Virus record (IMG/VR): IMGVR_UViG_3300047157_000136
Span: 1 to 45,076 of that record
Reading direction: 5' to 3' (one strand)
Source: a virus
Length of the DNA stretch: 45,076 nt
This document shows, piece after piece, positions 7,329-17,700 of the stretch. The notes under the pieces were generated by a model. That model saw only the letters and a list, made by a program, of their open reading frames with translations. It did no database searches and was not told where the DNA came from. Position 1 is the first letter of the stretch. Each line of letters opens with the position of its first letter. Position numbers and translations under genes: made by a program.

Positions 7329-7874
7329 TTATAAAATTTCTTTAATTATCATATGGGCGAAAGCTGTACCGCCCGTGTTCATACCAAACTTCCAGCTATT
7401 GTTAGATCCTGAATATTTTCTTCCTTGAAACTTGTAAGTTACTGAAGAAGTAGTATTTGGTGAATCAATATGAACAATATTAAGCCAAGGATAAAAATCA
7501 CTTGATGCCCAACTAGGGTTCATATATTCATTCCATCGACCAGCTACAATCATTGTTGAATCTCTAAGTATTCTGTGGTCTTGTCCTGAATGCCCTGGGG
7601 AATTGTTATTATTCATTTCTGTTGCTCCGTGAATAATAATTTCAAACTTGCTTGATGTGCTTTTTGGTGTCAAGGTAATACTTAAACCCGAATCTGCGTA
7701 ATCTCCACTATTGAAAGTAACTCCGTTGGTAGTAGCTAAAACACTTGAATGGTAGGAAACCATACTGCCAGTTGGCAGACTTGCATATGTCATTCCCGAT
7801 AGCTGATTTTGGAGAGCAATTGTTCCTGAGCCATCTGCGGTTTGTATTTGGTCTACTTTAATTTTTGATGCCAT
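7329..7874 (-). CDS. tail fibre module protein (paralog 2)
   Basis: A 181-residue beta-rich protein. The N-terminus (ASKIKVDQIQTADGSGTIAL) is a short trimerisation or attachment segment often seen in marine phage structural proteins. The remainder carries the family signature ADSGLSITLTPKSTSSKFEI, then HIDSPNTTSSVTYKFQGRKY and a C-terminal FAHMIIKEIL. The C-terminal strand pattern is shared with the neighbouring 162- and 175-residue proteins. Its ATG overlaps the stop of the next upstream gene by one base. Probably a receptor-binding or fibre-tip protein; which paralog touches the receptor cannot be told from sequence. Confidence 0.65.
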   Translation of the reverse strand: MASKIKVDQIQTADGSGTIALQNQLSGMTYASLPTGSMVSYHSSVLATTNGVTFNSGDYADSGLSITLTPKSTSSKFEIIIHGATEMNNNNSPGHSGQDHRILRDSTMIVAGRWNEYMNPSWASSDFYPWLNIVHIDSPNTTSSVTYKFQGRKYSGSNNSWKFGMNTGGTAFAHMIIKEIL

Positions 7875-8362
7875 TAGCCCGCTACCTCCATAAGTGTAAT
7901 ACTTGATGATGACCTTTCTGAACCTGTGTGATAATCATTAAATCGAACTGAATCACTACTTCCTCTGTTTCTAATTTGCAATTTATAAACATTAGCACTT
8001 GTATTATTTGGGCTGTCTAAATAATTAATAGCACAAGAACCTGTAGAAAAGGTAGCTCCACTTGTAACAAATGTTGGTCTTAAATAATATGCCAATATAC
8101 TTCCTCTGCCGTGTAAAGCTAATTCTGGTTGCGCTCCGCTTCCATTTTGACTAAATCCGTGACCATTTATAATAACCATAATTTTGCTAGAACTAAACTT
8201 TGGAGTTATTGTTGCAGTTAATCCAGTATCTCCAAAGCTAGTTGAAGTAGTATTTAAAAAAGTTGTATTAATAGACTGAACAACTTGTAATATTGCTCCA
8301 GCTGGCATATCCAAATCATAACCACTAGGTGCTTGTATCGCTTTGACTTCTAATGTACTCAT
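7874..8362 (-). CDS. tail fibre module protein (paralog 3)
   Basis: A 162-residue protein of the same family as the 175- and 181-residue neighbours. It opens with STLEVKAIQAPSGYDLDMPA, contains DTGLTATITPKFSSSKIMV and LDSPNNTSANVYKLQIRNRG, and ends SSSSITLMEVAG. Its ATG overlaps a TGA at 8359-8361 that is the stop of the out-of-frame extension of the 8402-8614 gene. This ATGA junction supports the view that the upstream gene originally read through to this point. Role in host recognition is inferred from family and position. Confidence 0.65.
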   Translation of the reverse strand: MSTLEVKAIQAPSGYDLDMPAGAILQVVQSINTTFLNTTSTSFGDTGLTATITPKFSSSKIMVIINGHGFSQNGSGAQPELALHGRGSILAYYLRPTFVTSGATFSTGSCAINYLDSPNNTSANVYKLQIRNRGSSDSVRFNDYHTGSERSSSSITLMEVAG

Positions 8363-8422
8363 ACCACACTCCAGTTTCCGTTGACTGTGACTGTGTAGCC
8401 ATCAGCGATTGTTATTGGTCCC
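8359..8422 (-). other. frameshifted C-terminal coding remnant of the 8402-8614 gene
   Basis: Reading the minus strand from 8421 gives 20 sense codons (GPITIADGYTVTVNGNWSVV) and TGA at 8361-8359, which overlaps the ATG of the next gene. The segment is in the +1 frame relative to the annotated gene and matches the C-terminal motif of the 663-residue tail fibre. The three consecutive Gs at 8422-8420 are the likely site of a single-base insertion or slippage. Confidence 0.7.
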
Positions 8423-8614
8423 AGCACTCATACCGTTACTCGTAGAAGCAATGGTTATGTTCTCGCTTATTGTTTGGGCATTGGTTCTAATCACACTCGA
8501 AGCACCTAGACTTGGACCACCTAACTCTACTGCTGAGTTAATGTCACTAGCAGTAATTGTGTTGTCTAGTATTTCGTTGGTTGTAATTCCACCGCCACTA
8601 ATCGTTATTGCCAT
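8402..8614 (-). CDS. short tail fibre protein, C-terminus shortened by a one-base frameshift
   Basis: As read, this is a 70-residue protein (MAITISGGGITTNEILDNTI onward) ending abruptly in MSAGTNNNR. Its N-terminus matches the first 40 residues of the 175-residue fibre protein at 6462-6989. The natural C-terminus of this family lies in the +1 frame just past a GGG at 8420-8422: skipping one G restores GPITIADGYTVTVNGNWSVV and a stop that overlaps the next ATG. The 663-residue fibre ends in the related ALTAGPITINSGVSVTIP followed by TGSTWIVA. So the gene is frameshifted by mutation, by sequencing error, or by programmed slippage. The short form may be non-functional. Confidence 0.6.
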   Translation of the reverse strand: MAITISGGGITTNEILDNTITASDINSAVELGGPSLGASSVIRTNAQTISENITIASTSNGMSAGTNNNR

Positions 8615-8623
8615 TCGTTACTC

Positions 8624-8920
8624 CTATGGTTTTGGAAACTCAGACTTAATTGCTACTATGGCATCCTTGTGTGTAGTCGTGCCATTAATAGAATCATCGC
8701 TGATTAATTCAAATTGATTTAACGCATCGTATTTAGCTTTGCGTTTTCTTGCGTATTCTTGTGAGTCGTAGACTGCTTGAAGTCTAATTACTTCAGCATC
8801 AATTTCTGCTTGAGTAGGTTGTACAATATCATCAGACTTCCATATTACTACTCCATCTAATGGTAAAGTCCATACTGCGTTAGGTGTTAATGATTTTATT
8901 GCGTCTATTATTGTAATCAT
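8624..8920 (-). CDS. tail fibre assembly-like protein, paralog B
   Basis: A 98-residue protein paralogous to the product of 6999-7316. Shared features are an N-terminal 'IKSLTPNAVWTL' segment, the core VQPTQAEIDAEVIRLQAVYD, a basic helix (YARKRKAKYDALNQFEL) and a closing 'HKDAIVAIKSEFPKP'. Such small proteins accompany tail-fibre genes in many phages and are suspected assembly partners. It lies between the 257-residue fibre module and the frameshifted short fibre gene. The two paralogs differ most in the middle, where partner specificity could lie. That is inference. Confidence 0.62.
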   Translation of the reverse strand: MITIIDAIKSLTPNAVWTLPLDGVVIWKSDDIVQPTQAEIDAEVIRLQAVYDSQEYARKRKAKYDALNQFELISDDSINGTTTHKDAIVAIKSEFPKP

Positions 8921-8929
8921 AAGTATGTC

Positions 8930-9703
8930 CTAATTAACTTCTAAAATTGTCCAATTAAGTGTCAAAGCATCGCTGCCTGAACTACCACCACCTAAGTGAT
9001 TAAAATATCCCGTATCACCACAATTGTATGCTTGAACATAAAATTGATAGGTTATTGTATCCCCAGCAGTATGTGTTAAAGCACTATCATAAACATGACA
9101 ATGACCTGTATCTTCATCCCAATTGTAAGCTGCGTTACCATTTATATAACGACTATAAACAGGATAAGTAGTAGCACTAGAATAACTTCCACTATTTACT
9201 TTTCTATATAACCATTGAGCAGAACCAGTATTACCTCCTGAAGGAGCAGTATTAATGTGTGGAGTCCATCCTGAAGCGTCAATTATAAAATTTGAATTTG
9301 TTACAGTTGAAGTTATAGAAAAAGTGACTCCAGTAGCTGTTATTGCGCAAGAACCTGAATGAGATATATTACTAGTCATTTGAATTTGTCCAGCAGCATA
9401 ACTCAATATTTTTCCACCCATACCCGCAGGCAAAGAACCTGTAAGATTTGCTGCTGGAATAGCTGTTAAACTAGCACCACTAATCGCTGGTAAAGCACCA
9501 GTTAATTTAGAAGCTGTTAGAGCTGAAATCCTAGCATCTGCAACTGTGCCTGTTAAGTTAGCTGCTGGTACGCTAGAGTTCTCATCTAACAGAGTACCTG
9601 TTGTGTCGGGTAATGTTATCGTTCTGTCTGTACTCGTATTCGGAGCAGTTACAGTTAGTACCCCTGTTCCTGAAGCGTGACCTGTGAGTTTTATTTTTGA
9701 CAT
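8930..9703 (-). CDS. tail fibre protein with collagen/beta-helix-like linker repeats
   Basis: A 257-residue protein. The N-terminus GTGVLTVTAPNTSTDRTITL followed by PDTTGTLL is a segment very common in marine phage fibres. It is followed by repeated linkers (PAANLTGTVADARI, SKLTGALPAISGASLT, PAANLTGSLPAGM). The C-terminal 150 residues form a Gly/Ser/Tyr-rich domain with two cysteine-containing stretches (DTGHCHVYDSALTHTAGDT and QAYNCGDTGYFNH), likely the tip. It shares linker modules with the 285-residue fibre at 5603-6460. It is separated by 7 bp from the large T7-type fibre gene, so the two are probably expressed together. Confidence 0.7.
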   Translation of the reverse strand: MSKIKLTGHASGTGVLTVTAPNTSTDRTITLPDTTGTLLDENSSVPAANLTGTVADARISALTASKLTGALPAISGASLTAIPAANLTGSLPAGMGGKILSYAAGQIQMTSNISHSGSCAITATGVTFSITSTVTNSNFIIDASGWTPHINTAPSGGNTGSAQWLYRKVNSGSYSSATTYPVYSRYINGNAAYNWDEDTGHCHVYDSALTHTAGDTITYQFYVQAYNCGDTGYFNHLGGGSSGSDALTLNWTILEVN

Positions 9704-9710
9704 ATATCTC

Positions 9711-11702
9711 CTATGCTACTATCCAAGTTGAACCCGTTGGAATCGTAACTGAAACCCCTGAGTTGATCGTTATCGGCCCAGCAGTTAAAGCATTGTTGCC
9801 ACTTGTTATGCTATAGTTAGCTGCTATGGTGTGAGCGTGTTCGTACAAACCTTTAGTTGTTGTGTTAGCGTCCGTATCTAAAACTGCCCAGGAAGCTGCT
9901 GAACCATTTGTTGTAAGATACTTTCCACTATTACTAGACTGTGATGGTAGTGCGTCTACTTCTGCCCAGGTCATACCACCTGTGGCTCCTGACTGAGCTG
10001 ATAAGAAGTAACCATTCGTTGGTGCGTTGCTGACTTTTAAGTTAGCTTCATCAACAACATTTCCAGCAATTACTGTAGCGCCATCTGCTGTCGATGTCAC
10101 TTCGCCACTATGGTTAGGGTGTGTGTAGTTTGCTATCTGTACCCAGGCAGAACCATTGTAGTAATACAAAACATCTGTGCTAGTGTTGAAGTATAAATCA
10201 CCTTCATCGAGATCACTTGTTGGCGCAGAGCTTGCGACTCTGTATCTTTCACCAAAACTGTTAACTCCAGCAATGTTTGCGGCTGTTGTGTTTACATTCG
10301 CAATGTTAGTAGCGACTGTGCCTACATTCGTGTTTGACCCAGCAACAGTATTCACATTAGCAATGTTTGTTGCGACTGTGTCCATGTTGGTTACATTAGA
10401 ACTTGTAGCCAGGGTGTTCATGTCGCTTACGATGTCTGATGTAGCCAGGGTGTTCATATCTGAGACTACATCGGCAGTACCCAGGGTGTTCATATCGGAT
10501 ACCACATCTGAGGTTCCAAGCGTATTCATATCCGCAACAACATCAGTCGTAGCTAAGATAGCCATGTCAGCTACCGCATCCGCCGTACCTAATCTTCCAA
10601 TCTCTGTCGCTTTACCAGCAACCACACCTATGTCTGTAGCGTCCGCAGCAACCGCATTAATATTAGAAGCGTTTCCAGCAACAGCCGTTACATTACTTGA
10701 GATGCCCGCAACAGTCGTAATGTTTGATGAGATACCCGCTAGAGTATTCATGTTAGTAACATTGCTTGATGATGCTAGAGTGTTCATATCAGCAACAACA
10801 TCTGCCGTACCTAAAGTATTAAGATCACTTACAACATCAGCTGTACCTAGCGTGTTCATGTCGGCTACTACATCTGCTGTGCCAAGTGTGTTCATATCTG
10901 CGACCACATCTGTGGTTCCCAGGATAGCCATATCCGCGACTGCGTCTGATGTGCCTAGCCTACCTATTTCTGTAGCCTTGCCCGCGACTACGCCAATATC
11001 TGTGGCGTCTGCTGCGACCGCGTTAATGTTTGTTGCGTTACCCGCGACCGCTGTGACATTAGATGATATACCAGCAACAGTAGTTACATTTGACGAAATA
11101 CCAGCGACTGTTTGAATCGCATCAGTAGCATCGGTTCCGTCTTCAATATCAGCAAGCGTTGCGATGTCTGCTGTGATAGATGCCAGGGTAGATACATCTG
11201 CTATTTTAGGCCCCGCTTCAGGGTCTCCTGAGGTAGCGTTAAAGCCTAGAACTGTTCCTTTCCTGGTGTCTTTATTTGGCAAGGTCATATCAGAGCTTGT
11301 TGGGTCTGTGACTGGGCCTCTTAATGTTCTGTCTAACTCTTCCTGATTCTGAAGAGCAAACTGTGTTTGTTTATCAAATGCGGTTTCGTGAACCTCTGCA
11401 AAAAAACCACCCTGGTTCTGTAAGTCTGTTGCTTGTAAGAAGTCCTGTTTTCGTCTTATCGTTATTTTTTCACCTGATGCTAAAGGTGAGCCTGATACTG
11501 GGTATGTGATAGACCCTGAGTCTGCACCTACCCCTGAGACTGTATAGTGCGTTGTGATACTTAGTGTTGTGTCAACACCTGAAGCATTGGTCTTAATTAC
11601 CTCAAGATGCGATTGATCTAAAATCTTAAAGTTATAGGCAAAGGTTGTAGCACTAGCATTACCATTATGCTGGTTCTTAGTCGTAGTTGTGGATATAGTC
11701 AT
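9711..11702 (-). CDS. large tail fibre, T7 gp17-type N-terminal anchor and 12-residue repeats
   Basis: A 663-residue protein. Residues 1-135 match the N-terminal virion-anchor domain of T7-like tail fibres (FAYNFKILDQSHLEV, SGEKITIRRKQDFLQATDL, and an ending like QNQEELDRTLRGPV). The middle carries two tandem blocks made of 10-12-residue units such as LGTADVVADMNT and VAGISSNVTAVAGN, which probably form a long coiled or beta shaft. The C-terminus ends in ALTAGPITINSGVSVTIP and TGSTWIVA, a motif also present out of frame at 8359-8421. The gene is the first after the 18-bp promoter motif at 11744-11761. AAAGGGC precedes the ATG as ribosome binding site. Role: main fibre shaft carrying the smaller modules. 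Confidence 0.82.
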   Translation of the reverse strand: MTISTTTTKNQHNGNASATTFAYNFKILDQSHLEVIKTNASGVDTTLSITTHYTVSGVGADSGSITYPVSGSPLASGEKITIRRKQDFLQATDLQNQGGFFAEVHETAFDKQTQFALQNQEELDRTLRGPVTDPTSSDMTLPNKDTRKGTVLGFNATSGDPEAGPKIADVSTLASITADIATLADIEDGTDATDAIQTVAGISSNVTTVAGISSNVTAVAGNATNINAVAADATDIGVVAGKATEIGRLGTSDAVADMAILGTTDVVADMNTLGTADVVADMNTLGTADVVSDLNTLGTADVVADMNTLASSSNVTNMNTLAGISSNITTVAGISSNVTAVAGNASNINAVAADATDIGVVAGKATEIGRLGTADAVADMAILATTDVVADMNTLGTSDVVSDMNTLGTADVVSDMNTLATSDIVSDMNTLATSSNVTNMDTVATNIANVNTVAGSNTNVGTVATNIANVNTTAANIAGVNSFGERYRVASSAPTSDLDEGDLYFNTSTDVLYYYNGSAWVQIANYTHPNHSGEVTSTADGATVIAGNVVDEANLKVSNAPTNGYFLSAQSGATGGMTWAEVDALPSQSSNSGKYLTTNGSAASWAVLDTDANTTTKGLYEHAHTIAANYSITSGNNALTAGPITINSGVSVTIPTGSTWIVA
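10390..11110. repeat. tandem protein-coding repeat blocks in the tail fibre shaft
   Basis: Two consecutive blocks of about 370 bp encode nearly the same peptide series: VAGISSNVTAVAGN, INAVAADATDIGVVAGKATE, then several 36-bp units for L-G-T-x-D-V-V-x-D-M-N-T. At the DNA level the blocks differ mainly at third codon positions (compare about 10588-10662 with 10954-11029). The regular composition also removes stop codons from the opposite strand, giving a spurious 312-codon open frame there. Confidence 0.75.
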
Positions 11703-11727
11703 TTCATGCCCTTTTGGTTATGTTTTA

Positions 11728-11761
11728 ATTGTTGCATAGTTTTTGCAAGTTAATTTTCGTT
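11728..11761 (-). promoter_or_regulatory. putative late promoter, copy 3 (tail fibre/lysis genes)
   Basis: The minus strand reads AACGAAAATTAACTTGCA at 11761-11744, identical over 18 bp to copies at 30537-30554 and 34888-34905. Exactly 10 nt further lies AACAAT (11733-11728), in the place where the other copies have GATAGT and TATAGT, so it is a weak -10 candidate. The motif overlaps the stop codon of the 3287-residue gene and lies 42 bp before the tail-fibre ATG, giving a leader of about 20 nt. It probably drives fibre, exported-cassette, holin and phosphoesterase genes. Confidence 0.65.
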
Positions 11762-14700
11762 AGTCATCTCTATCAACTTTTACGAGTAGTTCAAACAAAG
11801 AAAAGTCCTCGTTTTCTGCAAAGACTTCGTACAAATGTTCTTCCATGTTTGCGATCTGTCTGCTTGGCAGTTTTAAGATGTAACCTAGGCCAACAATAAT
11901 ATTTTTTATGTCTGTATTATTGAACTCGTCATCACTCATTAAATCACCCCATGCTCCACCAAACGCAATAATAGAATCTAATACATCTGTGTACGGCAGC
12001 GCTGTGCCGAACTGCGGGTTAAAGATTGCGCTAACAAAGTCTCGGACACCGACCATTCCCATGAATGGAAACTCAACAATCTTTTTAGCTCCCCACAGGT
12101 AAAAGTTTTCATCATCTTCTTCGTCAGGGCCTCTACCTAACATCAGCTCTGTTAAGACTGCGGGTAGAATAGTTAACCAGGCAAACTGTTTAAATGCTTG
12201 CCAAGTGCTGATCTCGTTTCTCATTCTCATTTGTACTGTTCTTTTTGATGCGCCGTAGTAAGCAGAGAAGTAAGAATAGAACTGCGTAAACAATTTAAAT
12301 ACTGGCGTTCCTTTTTGAATGTTCGCCATATCTTTCATTTCACCACTACCCTGGGTCATACGAACTGCTGAGTCACCTTGAGCAATAGCATCTTTTTCAG
12401 ACATGCCTTCCCAAATTGATTTCATGTAGGCAGCTTGCCAGGTAGGTAGCGATACAGTCATATCCATTAAACCAATAAAGTAAAAATACTTTGACTGCAT
12501 ATCTTTCATTTTTGAATCGCCGTTTGCAATTCTTCTGACAGAATCTCTGACATCACGATCTAAGGTCTTGCTTCGGTTTCTCATGTAGACAGACTTTTTA
12601 AGAATAAGTTGTCTGTTTGTTGTAGGGTTCTTATAAAAAGTAGATAAACCTTTACCTGACCACTCTTCTCCTAAGTAAGCAGCAGACTGCGAGTAACCCA
12701 TCGGCTGAACCATAGCTGTTGTTACTTTAAATCCCATAGCTACAATCGTGGCTGAGTGTCTAGTCCAGTTAGCCATTCTTTCTAGTGTGCCATGATAGTT
12801 TGGTTCAGGTGCTGCAATAGATTTAAGCCAGGGTGTAATTTGTGCGTTGACTTCTGAACCTAATACCTCTTTGATAGATCGCTGTATTTCAGGTTGCTTA
12901 GATAATCGATTAACATACAGTATTGCTTTTCTGTGCGTAATATCATGAATCACATCATGCATATGCTCAGACAACACATCTAAATCTAAACGAACAAATC
13001 TTCCGCCTGATCCTTTGCGTTCTTTTGTGTGTCCTTTTCTAGTCGCTGCTCTCGTTGAAATGTTTTCAAATAACTCTTCAGCAGCCTGTTTGTCTGCATC
13101 CTTTCGTTGTTTTGTATCGAATTTATGATCAAACTTTAGTGGATAATAACCGCCACGCATCGTTCCAAACTTAGTCTCGAATGGTGTCGGAACAACTTTC
13201 TCAGGAACAAGCCCTGTCAACTCTTTTTGCAACGCAGCAACTTCAGGCCATAGCTCGTCAATCATAATCCAAATGTCTTGTACCATATCCCAGTCTCGCT
13301 GCTCCATATGATCATCAAGCATTTGCTCTATGTCAGCATCTGTTATTTCAAAGTCTTTCTTGTTTTTAAAACCTTCTTTAAGTGCTGTTCTGTTTTCTTC
13401 ATTACCCCAGTTAAGGGCCATTGCTAAAATGTTTTTCTTGTTAAATGTGCCGACTCTTGTTTTTAGTTTTTTGTTCCAGGCGTTGCGCTCTTTTCTTGTG
13501 TAGCGATCTAGCATGATTGTTTTCATTCGATCAATGAATTGCTCATTCATTTCCATTTCACGATCACCCGCATCTGCTAAAGGCTTAAACATATTTCGCC
13601 ACCAAATGCCGTTGGTTTGAAAATTGTCCATTGACTCTAGTACATACTCAATCTTGTCATGCGCTGCATGAAATTCATTCCAGCCTTCTTTAATTGTTTT
13701 AAGTTTTCCCTCGGTAAAGTCAGGTACATCTTTATTTCTTTTTTCAATTTCATCAGCTGCCGTAACCATTTCATCTACAGTCTCTAAGAAGTTTAATTTC
13801 GACTCTTCGTCTAAGGCTTTTTGTTCTAGCCTGGCAATCGTTTCAATATTTTTAACGGCTTCATAAACATTCTCTAACTCACCAAAGGTTAGGTCTTTGT
13901 AGTTAACCTGGCCCGCTTTTGATAACAAAGTTTTAATTTCATCTGTCAACACAACCTCGTTACCCGCTTCTGTTTCTCTTTCAACTAAAGCAGCATAGTT
14001 ATATCTTTGTTCTCTTTCTTTTTTCGATACCGCTCTAAACTCAATGTGTTCAAACAGTTCATAGATTGGCTCGATGTATTCCCTTGCGAGTCTTTGTCTT
14101 GTTGCTGGTTTATTTAGTCGCGTAAAGTATCTAACTATTGTTGCAACTCTTGCTTTTTTCTTTTCAGCTTCACGATACAAATGATGATTCAGTAACTGTA
14201 TGCGTTTTTGGTTTGCTGCTTCTTCATACTTTTGTTCTGCTAGTGCTTTAAATGCTGCGCGTCCCGCTGCCACTTCTGAGGCTCTGAAACGATTGACATG
14301 AATGTCTTGTACCTTCATACGAGAAATACGCTCTATCGCAATATTTCGAGCTGCTGCGGCTGGCGTATCTTCCATGTTTGCGCTTTTCTCTAACGACTTT
14401 AATTCCAGGTGAAGTAAGCGTGATCTTTGGTCTGCCATGTGAGCAGCTTTGATGGCTTCCTCTTCTAGCTTGGCGCGATCAACTTGCATGTCACTAGTAG
14501 CTTTCATCAGTCTCTGCCTAGCAACTTCTTCTATTAATTGTTTGCGTGGTTTAGCTTCCATGATCTTTTCAACCATATCAATGCCTGACTCAAAGCCAAA
14601 TATTTCAGCAACTAAGTCATGATGAACGCCGTCTTTTGTTGTATGTATTTTTCTACCTTTCGGTAATTGACCCAGTATCTGACCAAACTCATCAATTAAA

Positions 14701-17700
14701 GCCTTCTTATCAAGCTTCATTGGTTGTACATCAGGTAACAATTCACCCGTTAAGACATCGCCTGTTTGTAGGAAATGAATAACCTGGTAAACCGCCATCT
14801 CGTTTACTTCTGCTTCGACTTGCGTTTTAGCTTTGTCGAATGCTTCCTTGTACCACTTCTTGTCTTCTCTTTGTAGCTGCTTAATCTTCTCAAAATCGAG
14901 CGCATCTTCAGCTTGCCTGGTTGACGCGTTAGATGTGTCTTGATAATTGTTCCATTCCGCCTGTGTCATGTTTGAATTTTCTATACTTTCAAACATTGGA
15001 ATTAACCTGGAGGTTCGTTCTGCTTGTGCAATTTCTGTAGAGGTTGACAACATTCTGTCAAAGACGCCGCGAATGTCATCGTTGATTTCTACATTTAGGT
15101 TTTGCATCTGTTGATAGACACTTTTTAACCAACGCTTAAATCTGTGAAATACTTCGCGTAATTCGTTAGATGGGGCCTTACCTTCAAAGAGGTACTTCTC
15201 GAATGATTCTGCCCACTTCTCGTGCTGCTCAACACCTATCTCATCGCCTGATTTGACACCAAGATAGTCTAGCGTTGTTTGCCAATCTTTTTTGATTGCG
15301 TCAGGCGCATTTGGGTCTTCACCCAGGTCTTGCATAATCTCTAAAAAGAGGTGGCCTGATTCGTGTAAGAATGTAGAGCGGTCTGCTCCTTCAAATAAAG
15401 AAATGATTGTTTCGCCTGAACGAAACTGTATTGATCCTCGTTGTTGCTGGTTGTAGGTTTCTGACTGTAGTTCTGCTTGAAGTTGGCTTTCGCTAACCTC
15501 TAGAAGTTCTGCTAGGGCTGAGGTTTCGTTTTGCGGCTTGAAGTCGAGCCGTCTTTGCCAGTTGCCGTAGACTTCGTGGATCGGTTGATAAAGCGAACTG
15601 ATGGCGCTTCGTTGTAGATCGGATCGTCCTTCGATGCCACTCCGATTCCAAGTTCTTTCGCGATTGCTTCTGCTTCTTTCCGTGTGATCATAGTATTCAC
15701 TTTCCTGTGCTATTAAGTCTAAATTATACCCTTCATTACTAAAGTATTCAGAGATTTGGGTTTGAAATTCTTTTAATTGTTTGTTGCTATATTTACTGCT
15801 ATCTTCAAAATATTTACCATCCAAAAACTTCAGGCCTGTGCCGTCACCTGTCCTTGTAAAGTTAAGGCCGTCCATTGATTGTTCAGGGTTAACTTGTTGG
15901 TATATTTTTGTTAAGTCTTCTGTACTAAACTGTGAGCCGTCTGCTTTCTGTACTCTTATACCAAACTGCTGACCACCAAAGCTTGTCTTCTCAGTAATAG
16001 TTCCATCTTGCATCATAGCTTCACCGAGCAACTTAGAGGCAAACTGAGCTGTCTCAAAGGTCTCACCAGGGAATGTAATCTCGAAGGTAGGCTCTACGCG
16101 TTCAAAGGTTCCAAAGGTGTCCCCTACTTTATGAACAATGCCCATTTCACGAAGCAGCTTAATCTGTCCGTTTTCATCTGTAATGGCTGCTAAAACTTCC
16201 TGGTTGTAATCTCTTAACTGTTCTAGCGTTGTGCCTTCAGGAAATCCATAACCTCTTGCGTTACCAGGGTTACTTGATACTAAGATTCTTGGCGCTCTAG
16301 CTTCTGCTAATGCTAATAATTCATTATTAAAGTCTGCGTTAGTAAATGGATCAGATATGACATCTGACTCAAAGCTTGGTCTTTCACCTGTCTCTAGCGC
16401 TGTAGTAAGCGCGTTGTTTTTATCAAATGTCCCAGCATCTACCAGGCTTTGTATCGCTTCGATTTCAGGAGCAGCATAGTTTGCAGCAGACTCATAAGTG
16501 CCATCGCCAACAACAGTCTTTTTACCGCTTGTCTTTTTAGGTGTTAAATTCTTTTTAGCATAGAACCATAAGTTAGCCTGGACAGCGTCAGGCTTCATGC
16601 CGTACTCATCAGCAAGCTTGTTAGTCATCCACATAGCGTATCTGATTGCTTGTGAGCTTGGGAATTTAGCAGCGTCCACTACATTGCCTGTGTCTTTATC
16701 TATATCTTTGTATCGGTAACCAAACACCCTAGACATATGAACATCCTGGACACTAAACGGATTAAACTCATTCAGGCCCCTGGCTCTAATAAGCTGCATG
16801 TAAGTAGAAACTTTAAGACCGCCTTTGTAGGTTCCTGTCTGATACATATCTACAACAGCATCAATTTGTCTGCCTGTAATTTTGAGTCTTTGACCTCCAG
16901 GTCTTGGTGTATTTCTTACTGCATTCCTAAATTGTTTTTCTTGCGTTATCGGATCAAACTGTCTAGCCAGGGCCATTAGGTGAAGCGTGTCAGAGAAGTT
17001 TGTTTCTGCGGCGTTCTGAGCAGATGTAATACCAAACAAAATAGAGGCTTCTTGTAAGTTAGCTCTACCGACAATACTTGCAAAGCCTTCACCAAACTCT
17101 TTGTACCAATTACCAGGACTGTCATTCGCTATAGCCCAATCCAGCATCATCTTTAAATCTTTGTAACCAATTGGCTTTACATTCTTATCTAGCTTGTCTT
17201 TGTTTTTTCGTTTCTTGGGTGATCCAAATATAGAAGAGAGTCGGCGAGTTGTTAATAACTCAGCGTTACCTTTAACTTTATCGAGCAAGCTTTGTAATTC
17301 ATTTTCTACGCGGCCATAAAGTGTTGTAAGAAGTTCTGACTCAGGAACAGGCACACCTTGTTTCTGAGCAACAAACGCTTCTAGTGTAGGCTCATTAGCA
17401 CTTTGAAAAAACTCTCGCATAGGAGGAGCTGGCTTGCCGTTAACTTCTAGTATTCTGACTGCTTCAGGGTGAAACGAAATAAAGTCTTGACCATCTTTAA
17501 TAGTGTCATAGCCACCCGCTATCCATACCTCTCTTTTTTCAAGACCAGTAAATCGACCTTGCATACTGCCTGATTCTCTGAATTTTCTTGCTTGAGTTCT
17601 AACCCAGTTTTCATGGGATGGGCCTCTGTCACCAGTATTTCCCATTAAGATTTCAAAATACTTATCTTCCATTGCCTGGTTAATATCTTTAGGCGTATGA

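Noticed and set aside
10390-11110. Regular 36-bp periodicity as a CRISPR array
   Set aside because: The units are in-frame protein repeats (LGTADVVADMNT) with no unique spacers and no cas genes.
10177-11115. 312-codon open frame on the plus strand
   Set aside because: It lies wholly opposite the tail fibre repeats. Its low-complexity Thr/Ala/Val composition mirrors those repeats, and there is no ribosome binding site or family likeness.
5603-11702. Diversity-generating retroelement, expected from the BPP-1-like head genes
   Set aside because: No reverse transcriptase frame and no template/variable repeat pair with A-specific differences was seen.
15512-15700. 62-codon minus-strand frame inside the giant gene
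   Set aside because: It overlaps the coding sequence of the giant protein in another frame and shows no start signal or independent likeness.
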